From Gnetum montanum (taxonomy: Eukaryota > Streptophyta > Gnetopsida > Gnetales > Gnetaceae), in NCBI GenBank assembly GCA_015680685.1, contig MNCI01005245.1, positions 595,841 to 659,840 on the forward strand: a stretch of DNA of 64,000 bases, in the 5' to 3' direction. The translations under genes and the position numbers were made by a program. Below the pieces are notes generated by a model. The model made no database searches, was not told where the DNA came from, and saw nothing but the letters and a program-made list of their open reading frames with translations. How positions within the stretch are numbered: position 1 is the first letter of the stretch; each line of letters begins with the position of its first letter. Shown piece after piece: positions 1-11,800 of this stretch.

Positions 1-312
1 GTATGTCACACTCGAATAAAGGTTCTGTACAATTACAATCATCACACTGCGGGCATGCACTGGGAGGAAGGGTTGAGAGAAATTGAAAATTGACAAAAAG
101 ATCCTACTCTAACACTAACTTTTCCTATTGCTTTCTTGTACACCCAAATGTGGTATTTATAGGCTTACACAAGAACCACGATATCGTGTATCCAATATCG
201 TCCAGGCTGCGATATCGCGTACTCGATATCGAGGGTTCAATATCAAGGGTCCGATATCAGCACCTAGTTAACAAGGGTCCAATATCAGCACCTAACAAAC
301 CATGATTCATCA
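1..312 (-). repeat. Truncated Athila-like LTR (minus strand) at the window edge
   Basis: This is the U3 start of an LTR read on the minus strand; the rest lies outside the window. Its edge at 312 reads CATGATTCATCA on the plus strand, the reverse complement of the LTR start at 13534 (TGATGAATCATG). A TATA box (TATAAATA on the minus strand, near 152-160) and a downstream stretch resembling the reverse complement of the 13534 LTR support homology. Upstream of that TATA box, at about 179-285, ATATC occurs seven times, several within GATATC palindromes. No polypurine tract follows 312, so this is more likely a 5' or solo LTR than a 3' LTR. Confidence 0.75.
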
Positions 313-1780
313 AAGTACATTAGAGATAATTCATTAGACTCTCAAGTCCAGTATCTTACAGCTAATATTCAAGTTAGAGTTGGTAGATTAATCAGTAGAC
401 TTCACTTAGGTTTACATCATCTAATGATAGAAATTATAAGATGGATTCACTTACATAGAGAGGAGCGTACTTGTACATTTTGTCAACATGGAGCATTTGA
501 GGAGAGCAACATGTTTTTCATAGTAGGTTTTTCATAAGACTAAATATTTGAAGCAAAAATATGATACTACTGCCAAGAATTTGTATAATTTATTTTTGAT
601 ATATCCAATGATGGTTAGCCACTTTCTTGAGTCAATATTTATTTTCCATAATATGAATGTTCTAGCTGTTGAACATAATAAAATCTTAGTTTCAATAGAT
701 TAATTTTTGAACATGTTATATACAAGCAAACCATCTCTCTTATGTGTAAACTTAACAACATAGTTAAAAAGTTCGAAAAACCTTTATCCACCTATCACAA
801 GAGGGTACCATAGAATTAGACATTAAACATCATTGTTACTTTTTTTAAAAAAAATCATTAAAACATAGTTAAGATTACATACACAAAAGGTATATCATAA
901 CCAACCTCTATGAAGAAATTTTTTTTACCATTTAAATATAGCGATAAATTATGATAAAATATCTTGGAAACTAGTCATTTTTTAAAAAACAAGGTTAATT
1001 TTAAGAAACACAAGAAAACCTCTTCAATAACCAATTAAAAACCCTCATGTTCTTAAGCTCTTGAATTTCAAATGAAAATAAACTTTTAACTACATCCACA
1101 TAATAAGAGTTCTTATTAAAGTAAGGATATTCATCCAAACAAATGCAAATTCTTTTGATATTTGCCAACCAAACTTCAAGTGAGATAATCCCAACTCGAG
1201 GAACTATTGAAAAAATGCTTTGTTGGAGAAAACCATATTTTATATAATCACACATGGATACATACACAATTGGTGCAAGAAGTCCTAGTGCACTTCCCAT
1301 GTCTCTTTTGTATTCCATGTCTAAGTGAAAATAAGAAAGATGAACCAACACTAGTAACTTGGGTGATTTCCTTATTAGGATGAAATGAGGTAGTAAAGAT
1401 GATGCTTCATTCAGTGTAACCTTGATAAGTAAGGTGATTTCCTTTCCAAGGTTAATAATGTGTATGACGTAATTGACGTAGCTCTTAAGTGTGACATATA
1501 TTGAATTGTATTTTGGTTCTACTTTGATGGAAATTCATCTCCATATGGTTCACATGATTGCTTGACTAGCACTTTGGTATGATTAATATGGTATCATTGT
1601 TATTGAATTTTTTTATCTTATAATAAGTTAGGCATATGTTTTAGCTATGCAAGAATGCTATCCAAGATATGGATACATGGATTTTATATATGAAGGGTAG
1701 TTCAATCGAGTTGATTCTTAGAAAAATCAAGAACTCTTAGGTGGTGCTAAATTTTGCATAGGACCATGTTGTTACATGTA
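313..1780. other. AT-rich intergenic DNA, no gene seen
   Basis: Strongly AT-rich sequence between the edge LTR and the Copia element. The longest frame (116 codons on the minus strand at 1001-1351) has no recognisable domain and no protein-like composition. No RNA gene or repeat was recognised. Confidence 0.6.
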
Positions 1781-1785
1781 ATAAT

Positions 1786-2208
1786 TGTTGAGTATTGTGT
1801 AGTGTAGAGATTGTTTTCTCCTACTTTGAATGATTTTTTTAAACAAAGTTGTTTGGGTTAGTAACTTTTTCTAATTATTAAAAGTTTTTTATCATGTAAT
1901 GTTTTTTGAAAAAAAAAAAAAATTTCTAGTAGTTAGAGGTTAGTTGTAATGAGTTTAACTCAATCATGTTGAATTTAACTCCCAATTGAGTCTTTTCTTT
2001 TTTATAAAAGTAGTTAGAAGAGTTTCCTTATTATGCGAAAAAAAGCCTTATGTAAGGTTTTTTAAAAACTAATGGAAGAAGTTATCAATTCTTGTATTTC
2101 TCAAATTTTATTGCAATTTTAATCTTTTCACAGTAAATTTTATAACAATTTGATTTTCACACTTTAGTTTCTTAATTTCTCATCTTATCCATTACACTCA
2201 TTCTAATA
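1786..2208 (+). repeat. 5' LTR of the Copia element
   Basis: About 423 bp, starting TGTTGAGT and matching 6430-6842 along its length (shared blocks include TTGTTTTCTCCTACTTTGAA and GCCTTATGTAAGG). The expected terminal CA appears as TA at 2207-2208. It is AT-rich with a TTTTTTATAAAA promoter-like stretch near 2000. Confidence 0.88.
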
Positions 2209-2210
2209 AT

Positions 2211-2222
2211 TGGTATTGGAGC
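2211..2222 (+). other. Primer-binding site, initiator-Met tRNA type
   Basis: TGGTATTGGAGC lies two bases inside the 5' LTR. The usual plant Copia site is TGGTATCAGAGC, so 10 of 12 positions are kept. It primes minus-strand DNA synthesis. Confidence 0.85.
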
Positions 2223-2237
2223 TATTAATCCATTTTC

Positions 2238-3262
2238 ATGACTACTAAACAAATTGAAGACATTTCAAAGTGTTTTGTTATTTTTGATGGCTCTCAAGAT
2301 TTTACTTATTGCTCATATCTAATGAAATCCCTCCTCTAATTTCATGAACTGTGGGAGTATGTTGAATCTAGTTTTGTTATGCCTCCAAATCTGATGATGA
2401 AAGAGAAAAGTAATAAGCTTAAAATAGATAGGAAGACTAATTCATTTGTAAAGATGATTATTTTTACCAATGTTTCAAAGGCAATTGGAGCTAGAATCAT
2501 TACTAAAGACACATGAGATAGGAAGACTAATTCCTTTGTAAAGATGATTATTTTTACCAATGTTTTGAAGGCAATTAGAGCTAGAATCATTACTAAAGAC
2601 AAATCCAAGGATTATTGGAACACCTTGCAAGAAGAGTATAGAGGTAATGAGGTAAATAGGAAGTTGAAGGAAATGAAATATAGGATTGAGTTTGATAATT
2701 TGAGCATTACAAGAGGAGAGTCTCTCTCTCAGTTTTTTTTGATAAGTTTAACATTATTTTAAAAAATTTGGATGAGTACAATTGTAGCGTCACAATGCAG
2801 CAAAAGGTAAATAAGGTGATGTAAGTTCTTTATAATGATTAAAGATTCTCCACCTCCATTAAAATTATTTTTTAGACAAAAAACCTTTTTGTGTATACAA
2901 TCAATGATTTAATTGCAAGTTTGAAGGCTTTGGAAGAATTGAAGATTTCATATCCAAATGAGAATGCTTATGTTGGAGCTCCAAACCCTCTAAGAGGTGG
3001 AAGATTCACTAGAGAAAGAAGAGAGGGATAAAGATGTAACTATTCAAGAGAAGAGAAGCAGTCAAATAACACAAGGCATCAAAATTCTAGAGGAGGATTT
3101 TAGCTAAGAGGTAGAGGGTTTCAGAATTTTTCTAGAGGAAGAGGAGGTCCTAGAGATGGTAAGACAAATTTCTAGCCAAAAGGAGATAAGGATGCATCAT
3201 CTTCATTAGTTCCATGGTGTACCTTTTATGGAAAGAGAGGCCATTATAAAGAAAGATGTTGG
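2238..3262 (+). pseudogene. Copia gag pseudogene with a 30-codon tandem duplication
   Basis: Decayed capsid gene. The likely start is ATG at 2238. Readable pieces include the helical capsid segment around 2544-2760 (KDYWNTLQEEYRGNE) and a terminal zinc knuckle near 3215-3260 reading WCTFYGKRGHYKERCW. The knuckle should be CX2CX4HX4C; its second cysteine is tyrosine here, so it could not hold zinc normally. Stops and frameshifts occur throughout. A 90-bp unit (30 codons) is present twice in tandem at 2427-2516 and 2517-2606, so part of the capsid domain is repeated. Confidence 0.82.
2427..2606 (+). repeat. 90-bp in-frame tandem duplication inside gag
   Basis: Two adjacent copies, each starting GATAGGAAGACTAATTC and containing ATGATTATTTTTACCAATGT. 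They differ at only a few positions. The 90-bp length keeps the reading frame. Confidence 0.9.
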
Positions 3263-3385
3263 TAGAAGATTGGTATTCAAAATATCACAATTCAAGATAC
3301 TCAAGAAGGAGAAAATCTTGCATCACAAGACAAAGGCAAACAAATTATAGATTTTCAAGATAACTCGAATTTTGCAATATTTACC

Positions 3386-3580
3386 ATGTCTGATAATATC
3401 ACTTCAAGTACATGGATCCTTGATAGTGGTTGTTCAAACCACATGACTCCTAACAAAGAAGCTTTTATTGAGTATAAGCCGAATGGCAACTTGGGCACAG
3501 ATAAAGATGGGGATGGTGAGGATATCCACATTGAAGAAATTGGAAAAGTCCTTATTACTCTTAAAGGTGGAAATTAAGTT
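3386..3580 (+). pseudogene. Copia aspartic protease fragment
   Basis: The frame contains TWILDSGCSNHMT, the Copia protease active-site block (DSG catalytic triad). About 63 codons are open before a stop, less than the usual protease domain of about 100 residues. The active-site aspartate is kept, but the fragment is detached by stops from gag before it and integrase after it. It would cleave the Gag-Pol polyprotein. Confidence 0.85.
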
Positions 3581-3799
3581 TAGGTCCATGATGTTTTCTA
3601 GGTTCCAAAATTGTCTAATTCTTTACTGTCAAATTGGACAAATGGTGAAAAGGAAAAATAAGGTTGTTTTTTAAGATGACATTTGTACAATTTTAGACTC
3701 AAAGAGGGTCATAGCTAAGCTTCCAAGACTAAAAAATCATATCTATTATCTTGGAGCCACTTTTGTACAAAATCATGTTGATGAGAAGTTTTCTTTTAC

Positions 3800-4809
3800 A
3801 GCCAAGATTGCAGAGGCATCATTGTAGCATTGGAGGCTTAGGCATGCCTCCTATAAAAACATTGAAAAGTTGGTTAAATTCAAGGCTATTTTTGGTTTAA
3901 AGTTCTTAAATTTTCCTAATGAACACATGTCTTAAAGGTAAGTAAAAGGATTTTCCTCATGTAGCTCATATGGAAAAGAAGACACATCCACTAAAACTTT
4001 TGCATATGGATGTGGTTAGACCTATGGCCATAGTTGCAATAAATGGAGGAAGATATTTTTTGGTAATTGTTGATGATTTTTCCAAGTATGCTTGGTCATA
4101 TGTTTTATATTCGAAGGATGAAGTATTTCCTACGTTCAAGAATTTTCAAAAGCTTGTTGAGAATAGGTTTGGTTTAAGGATTAAGGTATTCAAGTTAGAT
4201 TGTGGTGGTGAATTTGTTTCAAATGAATTTAATAATTATTGTACTAAATGTGGAATAGAGAAACAAACCACATGTGGGTATTCATGCCAAATTAATGGCA
4301 TAGCAAAAAGGAAGAATGGTGTCTTATAGGAGATGGTAAGATGTTTATTAAAACATGTCTTAATTTCAAATGAGTATTGGCATGAGGCAATCTACACTGC
4401 AACCTATTTACTTAATAGGTTGACCACTTCATGAAATGAAGAGAAGAATCCTTATTAATTTCTTTATGGTAAGCCTCCAAATGTATTTCATTTAAAGGTT
4501 TTTGATTATATTTGTAATGTCAAGATTCTAAATCAGTTGATAGATAAGTTGGATGATAGAGGTAAAAGGTGTTTGTTTTTTGGTTATGATTCAAGAACAT
4601 GTAGATATAAATGTTTTGATCTCATTAATAGGAGGCCGTATTGCTCTAGAAATGTTGTATTTGATGACTCAAAGGCGTGTTTTAGTGAGTTTCACAAGCT
4701 TCATCAAGATAAGAAGCAAATGGATAGTTCAAGACTTTGGGTAAAAAAGGAGCACCCACCTTCTCAAATGTTGGATAGAGAATTTAATAGAAGAATGAAA
4801 AGAAGTTAA
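3800..4809 (+). pseudogene. Copia integrase pseudogene (catalytic Glu lost)
   Basis: The core begins with LLHMDVVRP (first catalytic Asp) and continues with KVFKLDCGGEFVSNEF (second Asp). The block that normally reads NGxAERKN is INGIAKRKNG, so the third catalytic residue, glutamate, is lysine. Downstream, LDDRGKRCLFFGYD near 4550-4600 matches the C-terminal part of Copia integrases. A weak pre-integrase zinc region lies at about 3800-3960. Several stops interrupt the frame (for example TAG at 4327). It would insert element cDNA into the genome; this copy is inactive. Confidence 0.87.
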
Positions 4810-4930
4810 GCCATTTCTCATGTCACATACACTACTCTTGCACATGAGCCCTCAAATGTTAAGGAGGCTCTTAAATTTCAAGTGTACATTGAAGAAGGAA
4901 ATGAGTTCTATTGAGAGAAATGAAACTTAG

Positions 4931-5823
4931 ATGTTAGTGGACAGGCCAAAATGGAAGAAATTCATTGATACCAAATGGGTCTTCAAAACCAAATACAATG
5001 AAGTTGGTAAAATTATTGCACACAAGACTATACTTGTAGCAAGAGGTTTTCTTCAAAATAAGCATGTTGATTATGATGCTATTTTTGCTCCTTTTGCTAG
5101 ATTTGAGACTATTAATGTTATGGTCTCCCTTGCTACTAATAAAGATATGAGACTCTATCAAATGGATGTTAATTCTACATTTCTTAATGGAAAATTACAA
5201 GAGGAGATTCATATTTATTAGCCTAAAGGTTCTGAGGTTCAAGGACAAGAAAACAAGGTGTGCAAGTTGAATGAAGCTTTGTATGGCCTAAAGCAAGCTT
5301 CAAGAGCTTGGTTTCATAGAATTAATGAATTTTTTCTCAAGAATGATTATAGGAGTTGTATGTTTGAGCCTACCTTGTACTTTAAACATGAAGGTTCTAA
5401 TTTCATCATTAATTCACTTTATGTTAATGACTTGATTTTTATGACTACGTCTAAAAAATTAAATGAGCAATTCAAGCTTGATATGAAAGGTGAGTTTCAG
5501 ATGAAGGATTTGGGAGTCCTACAATATTTTTCAGAAATCCAAATTGATCAAGAAGAAGATTGTTTGAAGATGCATCAATCAAAGTATGCACAAGCCATCA
5601 TTGAAAAGTATGGGCTAGAGGAAGCCAAGATTACTACAACTTCACTTCTCCAAAATATGAAGCTTTCAAGGAAAGATGATACTCCATTGGTTGATCCTTC
5701 CTTATACAGAGGTATGATTGGTTCATTAAGATTTTGTGTCATAGCAAGCTTGATTTGGTATATGCAACTTTATTTTTATCAAGGTTTATGTAAGAGCCAA
5801 GGTAGTCACATCTTAATGCATTG
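4931..5823 (+). pseudogene. Copia reverse transcriptase pseudogene (YVND active site)
   Basis: Two open stretches (4931-5221 and 5258-5823, same frame, separated by a TAG) give a nearly complete RVT_2-type domain. KFIDTKWVFKTKYN, LYQMDVNSTFLNGKL and VCKLNEALYGLKQASRAW are classic Copia RT blocks. The polymerase motif is YVND near 5423, where active enzymes have YVDD, so a metal-binding aspartate is lost. The end (MKDLGVLQYF, then SLYRGMIGSLRF) is the Copia RT tail. Otherwise it is the best-preserved part of the element. Confidence 0.92.
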
Positions 5824-5849
5824 AAGCATCTTTTGAGGTATGTTAAAGG

Positions 5850-6310
5850 AACAATTGATTTTTTCATTAAGTTCATTAATGGAAATGGAAGGTTTTATGT
5901 TTTTTCCTAATGTTGATTGGGAAGAAGATGTAGGTGATTGTAAGTCAACTTCTAATTGCTTTATTTTTCATGGTCCCAATCCTATTTATTAGAAGACAAA
6001 GAAACAAACTAATGTGAGCCTCTCATCATATGAGGTAGAATTTATTACTATGATTGAATGTCGTTAGCATGTTTTCTGGTTAAAAAGGTTATTTTCTTAG
6101 TTGAGTTTTGAAATTGAGATTCCAATTTCTATGTTGGTGGATAATACAATAGTTATTCAATTGTTCCAAGAGCACATAATTAATAAGAAGAGTAAGCACA
6201 TGGACATCGAATATTACTTTATCAAGCATGAAGTAGAGAAAGACAATTAAGCCCATACATGTTCAAGAAAGTGATCAATTAGCTAATTTACTAACTAAAC
6301 CATTGCAAGC
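5850..6310 (+). pseudogene. Copia RNase H remnant
   Basis: Fragmented translation after the RT shows the order typical of Copia RNase H: DCKSTSNCFIFHGPNPIY, then SLSSYEVEFITM, DNTIVIQLFQ, and SKHMDIEYYFIKHEVE near 6195-6240. At least five stops break it. It would remove the RNA strand during reverse transcription. Confidence 0.83.
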
Positions 6311-6429
6311 TAATCGAAATTACTATCTTTTGAACATATTTGGTATGTACAAAGTAGATGATGAGAAGAAAGATCTTCAAGTTTCTAATTTAGTTATTCT
6401 CAAACCAATTTTAACACTAAAGGTGGAAA

Positions 6430-6842
6430 TTTTGAGTTTTGCGTAGAGGAGAAATTGTTTTCTCCTACTTTGAATGATTTTTTTAAAAAAACAAATTTTG
6501 GGTTAGTAACTTTTTTAATTATTAAAAGTTTTTTATCATGTAATGTTTTTTTGAAAACAAACTTTTTTCTAGTAGTTAGAGGTCAATTGTGATGAGTTTA
6601 ACTTAGTTATGTTGAGTTTGTTTTTTGTTTTTTTTTATAAAACCAAGTAGAATAGCTGCCTTATTATGAGAAAAGAAGCCTTATGTAAGGTTTTTTTCAA
6701 AAATAATGGAAGAAGTTATTAGTTCTTATATTTCTCAAATTTTATTATAGTTTTAATTTTGTCACAGAGAATTTTACAATGATTTTATTTTCATAGTTTA
6801 GTTTTTTAATTTCTCATCTTATCTGTTGTGCTCATTCTAATA
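6430..6842 (+). repeat. 3' LTR of the Copia element
   Basis: About 413 bp, aligned with 1786-2208 throughout. It is preceded by AAAGGTGGAAA, a plausible polypurine tract. Visible divergence between the two LTRs (substitutions plus small indels, especially in poly-T and poly-A runs) shows an old insertion. Confidence 0.88.
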
Positions 6843-6898
6843 ATAATAATGTCAAATGTTATAATTGACTTGGATATTTTGTGTTTAACTCACAAGGG

Positions 6899-7260
6899 AT
6901 AGATTATAAACATCTTGGGAGCATGCAATTGGGAACTCATCCAAATTAGAATGGACATACATCTAAGGGTAATGTTAATAGCTTTGAGAAATTGCTATGT
7001 AAAACTATTGCGAAGAAAGAGATTGTATCTAAACTAAGAGATGAGGCATAATTGACTAGGATGTTTTATCTAGAAATAAAAGTGAATAGATTGTAAACAT
7101 CTTGAAAGCATGTAATGATATATTCATGCAAATTAGAAAGGATGGAAGTCTAGGGTACTATTCATAGCTTTTAGGAATTGCTTTGGAATATTGTTAGAGA
7201 AAGAGTAGTAATTGCATCCAAACTAAGCGATGAGGAATACTTGATTACAATGCTTAGTAT
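6899..7260. repeat. Diverged tandem duplication, about 187-bp period
   Basis: ATAGATTATAAACATCTTG at 6899 recurs as ATAGATTGTAAACATCTTG at 7086. Similarity continues through matching GGAATTGCT-like and AAACTAAG blocks to the end of each unit. The two units differ by many transitions and small indels. Confidence 0.7.
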
Positions 7261-8093
7261 TAAATTAAAAGAAAGTAGAGTATAAACTAGAAGTCCAAAA
7301 CTAATCTTAAGTTATTTTATTAAAACAAAATGTGTATAAGGACAACCAAGATGAATTCTAGACCCAAAACCTAATTGCTACTTATTAATCATGTCCATCT
7401 CACATAAGACAAGCCTTCTCTCATCATTGAAGATTGACCCTAAGTTATTTAAATATGTAACATGATTTCTTCATTGTACAAGAATTTGAAGCAACATTAC
7501 TCTATCAAAATCCTCTCTCAATCATTAATATCTTTTCCAAAGCATAATTGAAGCACCAAAATACACTGAACCCTCTTTTCATCATTCAACTGCAACATGT
7601 TTAAAGCATCTGATTTCTAAAATATTCTAGTCATTTATGTATACTTAACATCACTGTAGATGAATACTTGAATTATTAAACTTTGAAATTTGACTCAATT
7701 CCCATTAAATTTCATTTATTATTAAGTTTTTGTTTATTGCATGAGTTAAGGCAATCTCATAGTCAAGCGTGATCCCCTAGCACAAGTCATGGTATTCAAA
7801 TTTCTAAGTTTTGGACATTAGGATGAGTTTTGGTTGCTTATAATAGTCACAACAACCCAACTACAAGTCATGATATTCATTATAATAAAAAATACAAGTT
7901 ATGATATCCACTTTGACCTTCACAATGAGTTGCCAAACTAATAATGTTTTTAAAAAAACCTCCACCACAAGTGTTGATCAACTTGTAGGATTTTAATTCC
8001 ATGTCCAAGCATTCATTAAGACCACTATCACGAGTTGCTATCTTCTTGTAATTATTGAAGACATCTACCTCGACTAGCAATTAATTCATGGTT

Positions 8094-8870
8094 TACATAA
8101 ATAGAAGATAAGAATCTCATTTCCAAATATTTTGAATGTCCAATTTAATCCATTATTACCACCACTATTTTAAATTAGTATTAAAGCTTATTGACTTTAG
8201 TTTTAAAAATTCAAATTGAAAAAATAATTAGGAGGTTTGCAAATGTTTGATTATCTTTAATGGAACCCAAGATATCATACTTTGGCAACATGGCTAAAAG
8301 GCTTATTAGAATACAATGACATTTAACAAATTCTTGAAATACAATTTGATGAAATTGAAGACCTAGAACCTCTCCCAAGAACCTAACTTAAAGGATATGA
8401 ATAAAAAGGGCAAAAGAATAATGGCTCAACCTGTCCAATTACTAAAGAAGCATGAAACAAGGTGCACTAGTGATTAGTTAACAGTTTGCATAAATAGAAG
8501 ATAAGAACTTCATTTCCAAAGATTTTGGGTGGCCAGTTCAATCCACTATTGCCACAACTATTGTAAATTAGTAGCAAAGCTTATGGAATGGATTTTTAAA
8601 AATTCAAAATTTGAAAATAATCAAGAGGTTCTCAAATATTCAATTATCTTTAATGAAACACAAGATTTCATACTTTGGCATCAATGCTAAAAGACTTGTT
8701 AGAATACAATGCTAAAAGGCTTGTTAGAATACTTAGAGGTTTTCACAGGAACCTAGCTCAAATGATATGAATAAAAAGGAATAACTTAACCCTCATGATA
8801 ATCATGAATAGTATATCAAAAACCAATGTCTAAAGACTCCTTTCTTGTCAAATTGCCAAAGAAGCATGAA
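8094..8870. repeat. Diverged tandem duplication, about 393-bp period
   Basis: CATAAATAGAAGATAAGAA occurs near 8096 and 8489. The following blocks (TTAATCCATTATT, GATTATCTTTAATGGAAC, CATACTTTGGCA, then GGATATGAATAAAAAGG) occur in the same order in both copies. Copy two has an extra small duplication of AATGCTAAAAGGCTTGTTAG near 8690-8735. Confidence 0.75.
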
Positions 8871-11800
8871 ATAAGCTCTAAAATGAATTAAGAAAATCCA
8901 AGAAAATAGATAAATATAATAGGTATAACATAGACTACAATTTGATGAACTCAAGATTAGAACATTAAATTTTTTTCTTAATAATGTATGAATGTCTAAG
9001 ACTTTATGAAATTGGTTGTAGATTCACTTAATCTTAAAATGTCCTAAAGGGTTTTGGTACTCTATACACTATTTTTAAATATCAAAACATGATAATGAGC
9101 TTTGTCCAAAGAAAGGACCTTAAATTGCTTTTTGGTTTACGACCTAATTTCACAAATCAAAACTTTTAAAAACTAAAAAATTAATGGCAACAATAATGAT
9201 GAAACCTACATGATAGAATAGAGGAAGAGAAAGAGGAATAAATTTTAAAAGAAGAATTGGTCACAATTTCCAAAATGATCATTCCCAAAATTTAAGCAAT
9301 GAGCAATAACAAGACAACTCACAAAATTAGTAAAATAACTCAAAGTTAGAAAACTACAAAGGTACATTTCAAAATCAACAAGGAAATTACAATTCTAGAC
9401 CTCTAATAAATGTTTTTTCCCTATAATTTAAGCTTGTATCTATAGAAGATCTATTCTAATTTGCATTAAAATCCCTACATAGAAATACCTATCCATGTTA
9501 AGAGTAAGCATTGATATCCATTAATACCCAATTACTAAAAAGGAACATCATATGCATGTCTTATTACTTATATAGAGTAGTATTTTATGGAGGAAAATAA
9601 TAGAAAGGAAAGAATTTATTTTACCAACTCTTCAACAAAATATAGTTTGTATTATCATCCACTTTGTCAACTATATCTAATTTTCTAAACTACTACATAC
9701 TACAAGCAAGTGGAAAGACTTATATTTAGGTAATTACATATTATAATATTCATAATTCTTGCAACTTATAGCATCGTGAATGATATTTATTTAAAGCTTA
9801 TACTTTTTTTCTTAAGAAAAAAGATGTTGAGGAAATTAAAAAATGTGTTAAGTTGTGGAGTAAGAGAAAAAATTTGTTGAAGTTCAGGATAGGTAAAACT
9901 AATATGAAACCAAAGAAACAAAAAATTGAGTCACTTTGAATGATAAGAATGATCAAAAGGCAATAAAGAAACTCAAGAAGACAACACCTTTTGTGAGTTT
10001 CTTTACTTGTATTACAAGAATTATTGATCAGTTCAAACAAATAGCTTGTGACGTAAATTTTTTGTCATCTAACAAAAATACTATCAACTCAAATATTAAA
10101 ACTTATGTTGACAAATTTGGGATTGACAATCTATGCCATTGTAACGAATCACATCTCCTTGAGTTTTTGCATTAACAATTGTAATAATATTTCTATGTGT
10201 TTTTGTGCATGTTTTGTTGACAAGTTGTGTGTGTGCTTTGTTTGGACTGTGGTGGAAATGGCTAATTAGAATAATAATAAATTTGTTGACCAAATTTTTA
10301 TATGTATCATGATTAAATGTTTAAATTCTTTATGCATAAAAAATATGATTTAAAATACATGTTGGGAATGTTTTAAAATAATAATAATAATAAATATATG
10401 GGAAAACAAAATATTTTCTATTCTATTTCAATAGAGATGTTGAGAAACAAAAGAGAAACAAAGGAAAATACTCTAAGGTCTGCCTCAAGAGCTAAAACAA
10501 GTATGTTGAGATGTCACTCATACTAAGGAACTTGACCTATGAATCAAGTTGCAGGAACCTAACCCATGAATTAGGGATATTGTGTGCAAATGCCATAGCT
10601 TTATATTTTTTTTATGTTTTATCTAAATATGATGCATTGCTCTTTATAGTTTAAAATAGTAGAGTATAAGTACCCTCTAAATGGCTACAAAAAGGTCACA
10701 TGATGACCTTTCAAGGCTTGTAAGATGATGGAAAAATTCACATTGCTGATGACCTGAAAAAGAAGGTGCCTTCTTTGATTATGTATCCTAAACTACCCTA
10801 ATCATGAATCTATTTTGAAAACTTTTTCCTTGCATCTTATGAAAAATCTAAATGATAAAGAAATAGATATTATGCTAGAGTGTTTTGTAATTATTAAGAG
10901 GAATTGAACCTAAGATCTAGGAAAATCTGAATTCTGAAATATCAAAAATTGTTGATTTAGGAATTGAATCTGCAACCTATGAATATACATATTTTATTAA
11001 TTTTTTTTATAGTAACCATGAAGATAATTGAACTCATAACTCATTGCTGAAAAAAAAAAAGAGAGAACTTTAAAAAGAAAGAAAAGAATACAAATAGTTC
11101 CTAAGAAGTCAATTACAAGAAATCATCAATTATCCCTTATTCCACCTACAAATAGGGAGAGGAGAAGAGGGAAAAAATACACAAGGCAAAAGTAGCTAAG
11201 AAGACCAAGAAAAAAGGGATACAATAGCAAGGAGTGTGGTTGGGAAGGGAGAGAAGACTATGGCTACTACAGGAGATAGCAAGGAGAAAGAAAACAAGTG
11301 TTGCATAGCAATCCAATATTCTAGTTATTCCTCCTAGAAAGCAAGATATCCAAGCAAGGAGGTAAAAAGATCCATCTCTATTATGTTTGATAATGGCTAG
11401 CAAGGGCTAATTTTCTCAAACTTCTCTCTTCTTGCTTGCCTAACCACTTTCACAATGCTTGTATGAAATTATCAAAATTATTGTTGTATGCTTAGATTGT
11501 TAAAACCTTTATTGCTTTTTTTGGATCTCTCCACCCATCCTCTACACCCTCACACCGAAATGACTTGGATGAGAGTTGTTTTTGTAACGATTTAGAAACA
11601 TCCATAATGATTTGGGGCATTTTTGGCAAGAGTTTGCCAACAGGGGCCAAGGATCCCTGATATGAGGATTGGTACTATTGACAAAAAGTGAGAGTATCCT
11701 TGGGCCCATGGATAATTTTAAATGTTTTAAAATTGTTAAATTCTTGAGTTTTGGTTGGAATTTGTTTGATGAACCCTCCTCCTTTGAATGCATAAATCTT

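Larger units (their letters stand above)
1786..6842 (+). mobile_element. Complete but dead Ty1/Copia LTR retrotransposon
   Basis: A full-length element of about 5.06 kb. Two similar direct repeats (1786-2208 and 6430-6842) enclose, in Copia order, gag, zinc knuckle, protease, integrase, RT and RNase H. A methionine-tRNA-type primer site follows the left LTR, and a purine-rich stretch (about 6418-6429) precedes the right LTR. ATAAT sits at 1781-1785 and 6843-6847 as a likely target duplication, though the right copy lies in TAA-rich sequence, so this is less certain than the order of domains. Every coding domain has stops, and integrase and RT have lost catalytic residues, so the copy cannot move on its own. 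Integrase before RT separates it from the Ty3 elements in the window. Confidence 0.93.

Noticed and set aside
9936-10293. Possible small gene on either strand
   Set aside because: Overlapping frames of 65-80 codons with no domain, in AT-rich DNA.
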